From contig CAZKYP010000178.1 of NCBI GenBank assembly GCA_964556885.1, forward strand, positions 1 to 6,607: a DNA stretch of 6,607 nt, given 5' to 3'. Source of the DNA: CAZKYP01 sp964556885 (GTDB lineage: Bacteria; Planctomycetota; Phycisphaerae; Sedimentisphaerales; Anaerobacaceae). The translations under genes were made by a program, and so were the position numbers. The notes under the pieces were generated by a model. That model made no database searches and was not told the origin of the DNA. It worked only from the letters and a program-made list of their open reading frames with translations. Position 1 is the first letter of the stretch. Each line of letters begins with the position of its first letter. This document shows, piece after piece, positions 1 to 6,596 of this stretch.

Positions 1-164
1 CTCCATCTGATCAGGCAGAAGGCGGCTGGGCCGAATTTTCAGTGAGTTTTGCCGCAGATGATGTTCCAGATTCGATTGGAAAGGCGATTGGTGTTGAAAT
101 CGACAACATCTCGGCGACGGATTCATGGATTGGCATGGAAAACGTGAGACTAAGCGTTAAATAA
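1..164 (+). CDS. C-terminal fragment of a probable secreted beta-sandwich protein
   Basis: The window opens inside a reading frame whose first whole codon is at position 3 and which stops with TAA at 162-164, giving the last 53 residues of a protein. The fragment is acidic and alternates short beta-like stretches, with segments such as WAEFSVSFAADDVPDS and IGVEIDNISATDSWIG, and ends ENVRLSVK. An ending of the 'DNVRL' kind is common at the last strand of carbohydrate-binding-like or LamG/discoidin-like beta-sandwich domains of exported proteins in Planctomycetota and other bacteria. That family link is inference from style, not a firm match. No PEP-CTERM sorting tail or membrane anchor follows the domain. 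A strong terminator begins 30 bases after the stop, so this is the last gene of its transcript. The start and the rest of the protein lie outside the window. Confidence 0.7.
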   Translation, partial: PSDQAEGGWAEFSVSFAADDVPDSIGKAIGVEIDNISATDSWIGMENVRLSVK

Positions 165-194
165 GCCTGAAGTCGCTTTTGGTTAATACGAATT

Positions 195-237
195 CGGGGC
201 CTATACTTAAATTATAGGGTGTAGGCCCCGTTTTTTT
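195..237 (+). terminator. Intrinsic (rho-independent) terminator
   Basis: A perfect 9-base-pair GC-rich stem (CGGGGCCTA at 195-203 with TAGGCCCCG at 222-230) is followed directly by seven T at 231-237. The stem can extend inward by a few pairs, including G-T wobbles. The downstream T-run makes it directional for + strand transcripts, ending the gene that stops at 164 and separating it from the MurG-like gene. On the opposite strand the hairpin is not followed by a T-run. Confidence 0.93.
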
Positions 238-352
238 ATGCAGATTATATGATTTCACCTGCTACGGTATTGAATGTTGGTTTAAAACACTTGCATTTAT
301 CTGTTTGTTTGTGCAAACTTTCCCAAAACTGGTATGCAGGGAAGCTCAGATT

Positions 353-1480
353 ATGGATGATAAGTATTTTTTCTTTGCCGGTGGCGGGACCGGGGGTCAT
401 ATTTATCCTGCCATCGCCGTAGCGGAGCAATTGCTTCGGATTGAGCCGAAAACGAAGATACATTTTTTCTGCAGCACTCGTGATATCGATTCACAAATCC
501 TTTCGCATACCGGTTTCGAATTTACCGCTTTACCGGCAAAAGGTTTTTCGATTCGTCCGACGGGGATGTTCAGCTTTTGCAGTTCGTTTATTTCCAGCTA
601 CAAGGTTGCTAAAAAAGCTGTCATGAAAAACCGCAACACCGTTGTAATAGGAGCGGGCGGATTTGTCTCGGCGCCGGTTTGCCTGGCGGCACATAAGAAT
701 GGGATACCGATAGGGCTTTTAAATGTAGATATTTTACCGGGGAAAGCGAACCGAATTCTTGCCCGATGGGCGGACGAGATTTTTGTACAGTTCGAGCAAA
801 CGAAAAAGTTTTTCGACAAGACAAAAGCAGCAGTGAATGTTGTTGGTTGTCCCCTGCGAAGTGGTTTTGCCAATCCTCAGCCGCAGCGGGCGGTTGAGCA
901 GTTGAATCTTGAGAAAGGCAAAAAGATTTTGCTGATAACCGGTGCGTCGAGCGGCTCGAAAAATATTAACAGGGCAATATCTCTAATACTGGAAAAGTTG
1001 AATGCCTTCGCTGACGACTGGCAGATTGTACACCTTGCAGGGCGGAACAATCTCGAAAAGGTCCTAAACAATTACAAGGTAGCGAAAATAAGACACACAG
1101 TTATTGGGTATTATGACGACATGCCGGATCTTTTGGCTGCATCGGAATTGGTTATCGGCAGAAGCGGGGCGGTCAACGTAGCGGAATTTGCAGCCGCAGG
1201 GGTGCCCAGTGTATGTGTGCCTTATCCTTATCATAAGGACAGGCATCAATACCTCAATGCAGGCGTTCTTGTTGAAGCAGGAGCGGCGGTTGTTGTAGAC
1301 GATGTGCCTGACGAAAATCGAAGGGCTCAAGGATTATGGTCGGCGCTGGAGGAATTGATGAAGGACCATCAAAAACGACGGCAAATGGCTCATGTGTGCA
1401 GAAAAATTGCGAAACCACAAGCTGCTGCTGTAATTGCTCGAAAGTTAATAGGATTGACGGATAATAAAAGAAAAGTGTAA
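353..1480 (+). CDS. murG: MurG-family UDP-GlcNAc:lipid I N-acetylglucosaminyltransferase, divergent
   Basis: This 375-residue protein has the two-domain GT-B layout and length of MurG, which adds GlcNAc from UDP-GlcNAc to lipid I at the inner face of the cytoplasmic membrane to make lipid II. The N-terminal glycine-rich acceptor loop GGGTGGHIYPA is at residues 10-20, followed by VIGAGGFVSAPV (98-109) and PGKANRILARWAD (129-141). The donor-side signatures are GRSGAVNVAEFAAAGVP (269-285) and HKDRHQYLNAG (294-304). Three usual MurG signatures are altered: HEQN reads LNVD (123-126), GNPVR reads GCPLR (165-169), and GGSQG reads GASSG (197-201). ATG 353 is chosen because AGGGA at 338-342 lies 10 bases upstream and the glycine loop then starts at residue 10 as in MurG; an upstream in-frame TTG at 305 has less support. 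No other cell-wall genes flank it, so a specialised MurG paralogue remains possible. Confidence 0.85.
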   Translation: MDDKYFFFAGGGTGGHIYPAIAVAEQLLRIEPKTKIHFFCSTRDIDSQILSHTGFEFTALPAKGFSIRPTGMFSFCSSFISSYKVAKKAVMKNRNTVVIGAGGFVSAPVCLAAHKNGIPIGLLNVDILPGKANRILARWADEIFVQFEQTKKFFDKTKAAVNVVGCPLRSGFANPQPQRAVEQLNLEKGKKILLITGASSGSKNINRAISLILEKLNAFADDWQIVHLAGRNNLEKVLNNYKVAKIRHTVIGYYDDMPDLLAASELVIGRSGAVNVAEFAAAGVPSVCVPYPYHKDRHQYLNAGVLVEAGAAVVVDDVPDENRRAQGLWSALEELMKDHQKRRQMAHVCRKIAKPQAAAVIARKLIGLTDNKRKV

Positions 1481-1549
1481 AAAGACTCGTAAAATTGGGG
1501 TTGGTTGTTCAAGGCGACGGGGGGCATTTTTGATTTTTCCAAAGAAAAA

Positions 1550-1578
1550 TTGACAAAATGGGTAAAAGCAAAGATAAT
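1550..1578 (+). promoter_or_regulatory. Sigma70-type promoter of the oxidoreductase operon
   Basis: A perfect -35 hexamer TTGACA (1550-1555) is followed after exactly 17 bases by GATAAT (1573-1578), a five-of-six match to the -10 consensus. Transcription would start near 1585, leaving a leader of about 125 bases before the first operon gene. The -35 box abuts a short AT-rich inverted repeat (ATTTTTC 1533-1539, GAAAAAT 1544-1550), which could be an operator half-site pair or chance in an AT-rich stretch. A second -10-like TATACT at 1591-1596 has no matching -35. Confidence 0.7.
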
Positions 1579-1584
1579 ACTGAC

Positions 1585-1710
1585 TTTGGTTATACTGAAA
1601 AATAGGTCGGGATTCAGAAGTGAATATGACTCGGAGGGCGACCGGGAACTGAACGCTGTTTGGCTTTGACCGTATACAAGTTACTGGTATCTGTCAGCAT
1701 TGAGGTTATG
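1585..1710 (+). other. Untranslated leader of the operon, possibly structured
   Basis: This stretch between the predicted transcription start and the chosen start codon holds no recognisable gene. Two nested inverted repeats are visible: GGTCG 1605-1609 with CGACC 1639-1643, and inside them ATTCA 1612-1616 with TGAAT 1621-1625 around a GAAG loop. A short reading frame, ATG at 1626 to TGA at 1650-1652 (MTRRATGN), lies within it, with a weak AGAAG five bases upstream. I recognise no known riboswitch class. The exact 5' end depends on the promoter call. Confidence 0.4.
1702..1705 (+). promoter_or_regulatory. Ribosome binding site that decides the start of the TIM-barrel fusion
   Basis: GAGG at 1702-1705 lies five bases before ATG 1711 but only two before the adjacent ATG 1708. 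This favours 1711 as the used start codon. The in-frame TTG at 1660 has no comparable site and would add residues ahead of the Tat motif. Confidence 0.55.
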
Positions 1711-3513
1711 ATGAATGCATTCAGTAATGAGCGCCGCGATTTTCTTCGACGCTCGATGTATCTTGGCGCTGCGGTGATTACGAATGGTCCGCTGAGTGAA
1801 ATAATGTTAGCCGGACCCACAACACCTTCACCCAGAATGAAGTTCGGTTTAGTTACATACCTTTGGGGCAGAGACTGGGACCTTCCGACGCTTATTTCCA
1901 ACTGCGAGAAGACCGGTGTTTTGGGCGTCGAGTTGAGGACCGAACACGCGCACGGCGTCGAAGCGAGTCTTACCGCACGGCAGCGCGATGATGTAAAAAA
2001 ACGCTTTATCGACAGCCCCGTTACGTTCGTCGGACTCGGTACCAATTTTGCTTTTCATCACACCGATGCAGCGAAGCTTCGCAGTGACATAGAAGGGGCA
2101 AAAGAATATATTAAGCTCAGTTACGATGTAGGTGGTTCGGGTATCAAGGTCAAGCCGAACGATCTGCCCGGAGGAGTGCCTAAGGAAAAAACAATTGAGC
2201 AGATAGGCAAATCGCTCAATGAGCTTGGTAAATTTGCCGCAGATTTCAACCAGCAAATTCGACTTGAGGTGCACGGTTCGTGCTCGCGGCTTCCGGTTAT
2301 AAAAGCGATTATGGACGTGGCCGAATGCCCCAACGTGGCTGTTTGTTGGAATTGCAATGACGAGGACCTTCAGGGGCAGGGATTAGAGTACAATTTCGAC
2401 TTGGTCAAAGACCGTTTCGGTGACACCGTTCATGTGCGAGAATTGAATGTGGGTGACTATCCATATCAGGAATTGATGAATCTGCTGGTCAAGATGGATT
2501 ATAAGGGATGGATTCTTTTGGAGGCGCGTACCGATCCGCCGGATCGCGTCGCAGCACTGCTTGAACAGAGGCAGCTTTGGGAACAGATGGTCGTTAATGC
2601 GCAAAGTGGACTTTCGAATAATTCGACCGCCGGCCGGGGTGTGCGAATCACGGAGTTGCCGGATAAGGTAAAAGTTGAGGTTAATGGGAAACTGTTTACG
2701 GAGTACAATTTCAAAGATGTCAGGTTCCCGTATTTTTATCCTGTGATAGGGCCGTCGGGCATTAATATCACACGCAACTGGCCGATGAAGGAAGGCGAAA
2801 ACGAGCAGAAAGACCATCCGCATCATCGCTCTTTGTGGTTCACGCATGGAGCCATCAACGGCTGTGATTTCTGGACGGACGGTGACAGGAACGGAAAGAT
2901 TGTTCATGATAAATTTCTGGAGATTACCTCCGGGCAAGATGTCGGCGTTATAAAATCACAGAACAAGTATGTGAAGGCAGATGGAACGTTGGTCTGTACT
3001 GATACACGGACGCACAGATTCTACAGCGACGGCGACGGACAGATTATGGACTTCGAGATTGCAATCCACGCTTCCGAGGGTGAGGTTGTAATGGGTGACA
3101 CGAAAGAAGGTTCGATGGCACTTCGTCTGGCTCCGACGCTGCGGCTGCGGGGCAGCGTCGGACAGGGACACATCGTCAACAGCGAAGGAGTGCGTGATAA
3201 CGACACATGGGGCAAGCGTGCGGCGTGGTGCGATTACTACGGCCCGCTCAACGGCGAGACTGCCGGTGTGGCGATTTTCGACCATCCGCAGAATCCGAAG
3301 CATCCAACCTGGTGGCACGTTCGGGATTACGGCCTGTTCGCCGCCAATCCTTTCGGTGTGCATGATTTCGAACGCAAGCCTGAGGGAACGGGCGATATTA
3401 GAATCGAGGCCGGGCAGGATTTTACTTTAAAGTATCGCATTTATTTCCACAAAGGCGATACCGAGCAGGCTCAAGTTGCGGAGCATTATCGGCAATACCA
3501 GGAAGGCGGATGA
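1711..3513 (+). CDS. Tat-exported fusion of a sugar-isomerase-like TIM barrel and a DUF6807 domain
   Basis: This 600-residue protein begins with a twin-arginine signal (ERRDFLRR, residues 7-14) and a modest hydrophobic stretch to about residue 34, so it is expected in the periplasm. Residues 43-295 form a xylose-isomerase-like TIM barrel of the sugar phosphate isomerase/epimerase superfamily. The likely metal ligands sit where that family has them: E186 in RLEVHG, N214/N216/D217 in CWNCND, H241 in VHVREL and E271 in LLEAR. A Ser/Asn/Gly-rich linker (about 296-309) leads to a DUF6807 domain at about 310-595. This carries DHPHHRSLWFTHGAINGCDFW-like signatures split over 368-388, then WCDYYGPLNGETAGVAIFDH (506-525) and HVRDYGLFAANPFG (536-549). 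DUF6807 is often labelled 'PmoA', but this soluble domain is not the membrane subunit of particulate methane monooxygenase; its activity is not established. Its place ahead of two Gfo/Idh genes suggests a sugar or glycoside substrate. The exact reaction is unknown. Confidence 0.85.
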   Translation: MNAFSNERRDFLRRSMYLGAAVITNGPLSEIMLAGPTTPSPRMKFGLVTYLWGRDWDLPTLISNCEKTGVLGVELRTEHAHGVEASLTARQRDDVKKRFIDSPVTFVGLGTNFAFHHTDAAKLRSDIEGAKEYIKLSYDVGGSGIKVKPNDLPGGVPKEKTIEQIGKSLNELGKFAADFNQQIRLEVHGSCSRLPVIKAIMDVAECPNVAVCWNCNDEDLQGQGLEYNFDLVKDRFGDTVHVRELNVGDYPYQELMNLLVKMDYKGWILLEARTDPPDRVAALLEQRQLWEQMVVNAQSGLSNNSTAGRGVRITELPDKVKVEVNGKLFTEYNFKDVRFPYFYPVIGPSGINITRNWPMKEGENEQKDHPHHRSLWFTHGAINGCDFWTDGDRNGKIVHDKFLEITSGQDVGVIKSQNKYVKADGTLVCTDTRTHRFYSDGDGQIMDFEIAIHASEGEVVMGDTKEGSMALRLAPTLRLRGSVGQGHIVNSEGVRDNDTWGKRAAWCDYYGPLNGETAGVAIFDHPQNPKHPTWWHVRDYGLFAANPFGVHDFERKPEGTGDIRIEAGQDFTLKYRIYFHKGDTEQAQVAEHYRQYQEGG

Positions 3514-3556
3514 GCGGAACATATTATCTGCAAATAAACTTTTTTAACATAATATC

Positions 3557-3561
3557 AGGAG
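3557..3561 (+). promoter_or_regulatory. Strong Shine-Dalgarno site for the first Gfo/Idh gene
   Basis: AGGAG at 3557-3561 is seven bases before ATG 3569, close to ideal spacing, and fixes that start. A 7-base AT-only inverted repeat (ATATTAT 3521-3527, ATAATAT 3549-3555) ends just before it but is probably too weak to hide the site. Confidence 0.8.
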
Positions 3562-3568
3562 TGACACT

Positions 3569-5050
3569 ATGAACAGGTTAACTCGAAGAGATTTTATCAA
3601 GAGTTCGATGGTCGCCGGAGCAGCGATAGCAATGGCGGCTCCATTTTCAAAGGTTCGAGGTGCGAACAGTGATATCCGCCACGCAATAGTCGGTGTCGGC
3701 GGTAAAGGCGCCGGCGGGGGCAACCGCCTCGGGGGACATTGCATAGACTTCAGCAGAATCGAAGGCGTTCGTATTGTAGCCGTTTGTGATGCCGACCAGA
3801 ATCACCTTGATCGCGCCGTGAAGCTTTTACAGGAAGCAGGTCATACCGCGAAAGGTTATAAGGATGTTCGTGAGCTGCTGGAGAATAAGGATATCGATAC
3901 AATTTCTTCGCCGACGCCGAATCACTGGCACTCGCTGGTAACGGTCTGGGCCTGCCAGGCGGGCAAAGACGTGTACATCGAAAAACCGGCGTCGCACGAA
4001 ATATGGGAAGGCCGCAAGATGGTCGAAGCCGCCCGAAAGTATAACCGTATCGTGCAAAACGGCACCCAGAGGCGCTCTTCGGAGGCGTACAAGTCGGCCT
4101 ATCAGTGGATTAAAGAAGGAAACATAGGCGCCATTAAGTGGTCTCGCGGCTTCTGCTACAAACCTCGCAACAACCCTGACGGGACTATATACGAGACGAA
4201 CGGCCCGCAACCTGTTCCTGAGGGCGTGGATTATAATCTGTGGTGCGGCCCGGCAGATATGATGCCGTTGAGACGTGAGAAATTGCATTATGTGTGGCAC
4301 TGGATGTGGAACACGGGATGCGGTGACATCGGCAACCAGGGTGCTCATGAGGTAGACGAGGCCCGCTGGGCGCTGGGCGATCCGGGACTGGCACCGCGAG
4401 TAATCAGTATAGGAGGCCGGTTCGGAGTCGATGACGATGCAGATACAGCGAATACTCAGATTGTGTTCTACGATTACAAGCCCGCTCCGATGATTTTCGA
4501 GGTTCGCGGTTTACCTGCTAAAAAAGGTGTCAGGTACATGGAAAGGTATCGTGGGGTTGATATTGGTGTTCTTATTCAATGTGAGAACGGTTACTTTTCA
4601 GCCGGTGAAGGCGGCGGTTGGATGTATGACAATGACGGCAACCAAATCAAACAATTCGCCGGTGCCGGCGGCGGTGGACATGCCCAGAACTTCATCGACG
4701 CCGTTCGCAGTCGAAAGGTTGAAGATCTCAACGCCGATATCGAAGTAGGTCATAAATCGGCCGCTCTTTGTCACATGGGCAACATCTCCTATCGGCTCGG
4801 CAGGAAGATGTCCATAGACGATATTAAAACCGCTATCGGTGATAATGTCGATCTGATGGACTCATTCGACAGGATGGTCGAGCACTTAAAGGCCAACGAG
4901 GTGGACCTTGAGAAAGAGTCGATTACGATGGGGTCGATGCTGACAATGGACCCGGAAAAGGAAAAGTTCGTCGGCGAGCTCAGTGACTGTGCCAATATGT
5001 TCATCAAGCGTAACTACCGTGAGCCGTTTGTTGTGCCGGACCAGGTTTGA
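3569..5050 (+). CDS. Tat-exported Gfo/Idh/MocA family oxidoreductase, paralogue 1
   Basis: This 493-residue protein opens with a twin-arginine signal (TRRDFIK, residues 5-11) and an alanine-rich core ending in a plausible AMA cleavage site at residues 21-23. The N-terminal Rossmann fold has GVGGKG (42-47) as the dinucleotide loop. VCDAD (72-76) has an acidic residue at the end of strand 2, as expected for NAD preference. TPNHWHSL (116-123) and the family's EKP motif with K139 follow. The C-terminal alpha/beta domain carries GDIGNQGAHEVD (252-263), with D253 and H260 as likely catalytic-site residues. Family members oxidise or reduce a sugar hydroxyl/ketone with bound or exchangeable NAD(P). 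The length exceeds the usual 330-400 residues because of insertions and a conserved C-terminal tail. It lies 55 bases after the TIM-barrel fusion and 34 bases before a close paralogue, so co-transcription is likely. Substrate and direction cannot be told. Confidence 0.92.
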   Translation: MNRLTRRDFIKSSMVAGAAIAMAAPFSKVRGANSDIRHAIVGVGGKGAGGGNRLGGHCIDFSRIEGVRIVAVCDADQNHLDRAVKLLQEAGHTAKGYKDVRELLENKDIDTISSPTPNHWHSLVTVWACQAGKDVYIEKPASHEIWEGRKMVEAARKYNRIVQNGTQRRSSEAYKSAYQWIKEGNIGAIKWSRGFCYKPRNNPDGTIYETNGPQPVPEGVDYNLWCGPADMMPLRREKLHYVWHWMWNTGCGDIGNQGAHEVDEARWALGDPGLAPRVISIGGRFGVDDDADTANTQIVFYDYKPAPMIFEVRGLPAKKGVRYMERYRGVDIGVLIQCENGYFSAGEGGGWMYDNDGNQIKQFAGAGGGGHAQNFIDAVRSRKVEDLNADIEVGHKSAALCHMGNISYRLGRKMSIDDIKTAIGDNVDLMDSFDRMVEHLKANEVDLEKESITMGSMLTMDPEKEKFVGELSDCANMFIKRNYREPFVVPDQV

Positions 5051-5084
5051 CGAATCTGCATTTTCGATATAGAAAGGAACAGGC

Positions 5085-6596
5085 ATGGACGGATTGACCC
5101 GTCGGAATTTTCTTAGAAATTCAATGGCGGTTGGGGCCGGTCTTGTTATGCCTGCCCTGAGCGCGGTCGAAGGGGCAGCACCGAATTCACGTGTTTTAGG
5201 GGCCAACAATGATATTCGACTTGCAGTAGTCGGTCTTGGCTGGCAGGGTGCGAACAACGAGGTAGGAAAGGAAAAACCTGATAAAATCGGCGGGCACTGT
5301 GAGTTTTTCAGCAAGCTGCCCGGTGTTCGTGTAGTCACCGTTTGCGATGCGGACCAGGACCGTATCGACTGGGCGGTCCAGACACTTGCCAAGCAGGGAC
5401 ACACCGTTAAAGGTTATCGGGATTTCCGCAAGATACTGGACGATAAGAGCATCGACGTGGTCACATTCGCAACGCCAAACCACTGGCATTCGCTGATGGC
5501 CGTCATGGCCTGCCAGGCGGGCAAAGACGTCTACCTCGAAAAACCCATCTCGCACAATATATGGGAGGGCCGCAAGGTAGTCGAGGCCGCCCGCAATTAC
5601 AATCGAATCGTACAGACCGGCACGCAGAACCGCTCCGATGTCGGGCTGATGGAAGTCATTCCGTTCATTCAGGAAGGCAATCTCGGCAAAATTCAGTGGA
5701 TTCGCTGCCTTTGCTACAGACAGCGTGACAGTATCGGGCTGGTCAACGGCCCGCAGCCGATACCCCAGACGGTGGATTATAATCTCTGGACGGGCCCAGC
5801 CGATATGACGCCGCTGATGCGAGAGCGGCTGCATTATGACTGGCACTGGGTCTGGAATACCGGATGTGGTGACATAGGCAATCAGGGCGTACATGAAATG
5901 GACGTGGCCAACTGGGCTCTTCGACTCGACAAGCTTGCCCCGCGTGTAATGAGTATGGGCGGACGATTCGGCTTCAATGACGACGGCCGGACCGCCAATA
6001 TGCAGGTGATATATCTCGATACAAAACCGGCGCCGATATACTTCGAGGTGATGAACCTGCCGGTCGAGAAGGGTACGAAAGTGATGGACAATTACCGCGG
6101 CGAACGCGTCGGCCTGGTCATCCAGTGCGAGGGCGGCTATTTCGCAGGCGGCAGGGGCGGCGGCTGGACGTATGACAACGAGGACAACAAAGTCAGGCAG
6201 TTCAAAGGCGACGGTGGGGGCGGCCATCATCAGAACTTCATCGATGCGGTCCGTAGCCGCAAAGTCAGTGACCTGCGGGCCGATATCCTCGGCGGACACA
6301 TTTCCAGTTCGTTGTGTCATATATGTAATATTTCGTACCGATTGGGCAGGAAGGCATCAGTTGATGAAATTGAACAGACAATCGGTGACGATAGCGAGCT
6401 TATGGATTCTTTCGAGCGCATAGTGAAAAATCTCAGGGCCAATGATATCGACCCGGACAAAGAGCAAATAGCGTTAGGCCCGATGCTGACAATGGACCCT
6501 GACAAAGAGCAGTTTGTCGGCGAGCACAGTGACTGGGCGAATATGTACTTAAAGCGAAACTATCGTGAGCCGTTTATGGTGCCGGATCAAGTCTGA
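5085..6596 (+). CDS. Tat-exported Gfo/Idh/MocA family oxidoreductase, paralogue 2
   Basis: This 503-residue protein is collinear with the preceding gene product, with identity I judge at roughly 60 percent by eye. It has a twin-arginine signal (TRRNFLR, 5-11), the dinucleotide loop GLGWQG (50-55), VCDAD (86-90), TPNHWHSL (130-137), EKP with K153, and GDIGNQGVHEMD (262-273) with D263 and H270. It ends in the same NYREPFxVPDQV tail. ATG 5085 is supported by AAAGGAA at 5073-5079, with the GGA core six bases upstream. Differences from its neighbour are an 8-residue insertion (PALSAVEG, 23-30) at the signal-cleavage region, a longer glycine/lysine segment after the dinucleotide loop, and a 4-residue shorter loop before NGPQP (221-225). 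The pair may use different but related sugars, work in opposite directions, or form a hetero-oligomer; the sequence does not decide. The stop codon overlaps a possible next start. Confidence 0.92.
   Translation: MDGLTRRNFLRNSMAVGAGLVMPALSAVEGAAPNSRVLGANNDIRLAVVGLGWQGANNEVGKEKPDKIGGHCEFFSKLPGVRVVTVCDADQDRIDWAVQTLAKQGHTVKGYRDFRKILDDKSIDVVTFATPNHWHSLMAVMACQAGKDVYLEKPISHNIWEGRKVVEAARNYNRIVQTGTQNRSDVGLMEVIPFIQEGNLGKIQWIRCLCYRQRDSIGLVNGPQPIPQTVDYNLWTGPADMTPLMRERLHYDWHWVWNTGCGDIGNQGVHEMDVANWALRLDKLAPRVMSMGGRFGFNDDGRTANMQVIYLDTKPAPIYFEVMNLPVEKGTKVMDNYRGERVGLVIQCEGGYFAGGRGGGWTYDNEDNKVRQFKGDGGGGHHQNFIDAVRSRKVSDLRADILGGHISSSLCHICNISYRLGRKASVDEIEQTIGDDSELMDSFERIVKNLRANDIDPDKEQIALGPMLTMDPDKEQFVGEHSDWANMYLKRNYREPFMVPDQV
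5151..5174 (+). repeat. In-frame short palindromic repeat insertion (24 bases)
   Basis: Aligning the two tandem oxidoreductases after the Tat core gives M-AAPFSKVRGAN against M-[PALSAVEG]-AAPNSRVLGAN. Paralogue 2 therefore has a clean 8-codon insertion. The inserted DNA contains CCCTGAGCGCGGTCGAAGGG at 5155-5174, an imperfect palindrome whose CCCT and AGGG ends pair. From general knowledge, short dispersed elements of the form CCCTGAGCnnnGTCGAAGGG recur in many environmental bacterial genomes and are sometimes read through as peptide insertions such as LSxVEG. I see no second copy in this window, so membership of that class rests on resemblance. Confidence 0.6.

Noticed and set aside
248..253. 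TATGAT resembling a -10 box ahead of the MurG-like gene
   Set aside because: No acceptable -35 lies 16-18 bases upstream; that position falls in the terminator stem. A TTGAAT at 270-275 also lacks a matching -10.
305..352. Upstream TTG start adding 16 residues to the MurG-like protein
   Set aside because: The added residues do not resemble a MurG N-terminus, whereas ATG 353 has an AGGGA upstream and places the glycine-rich loop at the usual distance.
1481..1549. Search for a terminator after the MurG-like gene
   Set aside because: Only a 7-base AT-rich stem (1533-1550) is visible, with no GC-rich hairpin plus T-run, so no intrinsic terminator is called.
1660..1710. Upstream TTG start adding 17 residues to the TIM-barrel fusion
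   Set aside because: It would put a hydrophobic stretch ahead of the twin-arginine motif and has no good ribosome binding site. ATG 1711 has GAGG at good spacing.
2383..2937. Open frame of 184 codons on the - strand inside the TIM-barrel/DUF6807 gene
   Set aside because: It overlaps strongly supported coding sequence and resembles no known protein, so it is a shadow frame.
2638..3495. Reading the DUF6807 domain as methane monooxygenase subunit PmoA
   Set aside because: The segment has no transmembrane helices and sits in a Tat-exported soluble protein. The PmoA label of this family does not mean the membrane methane monooxygenase.
3521..3555. Inverted repeat ATATTAT/ATAATAT between the fusion gene and the first oxidoreductase, considered as a terminator or attenuator
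   Set aside because: The stem is seven A-T pairs with a loop of about 21 bases and no following T-run, so it is unlikely to be stable or to end transcription.
5196..6320. Long open frame of 374 codons on the - strand opposite the second oxidoreductase
   Set aside because: It lies wholly inside a gene with clear family motifs on the + strand, its translation shows no recognisable domain, and such antisense frames arise from biased codon use.
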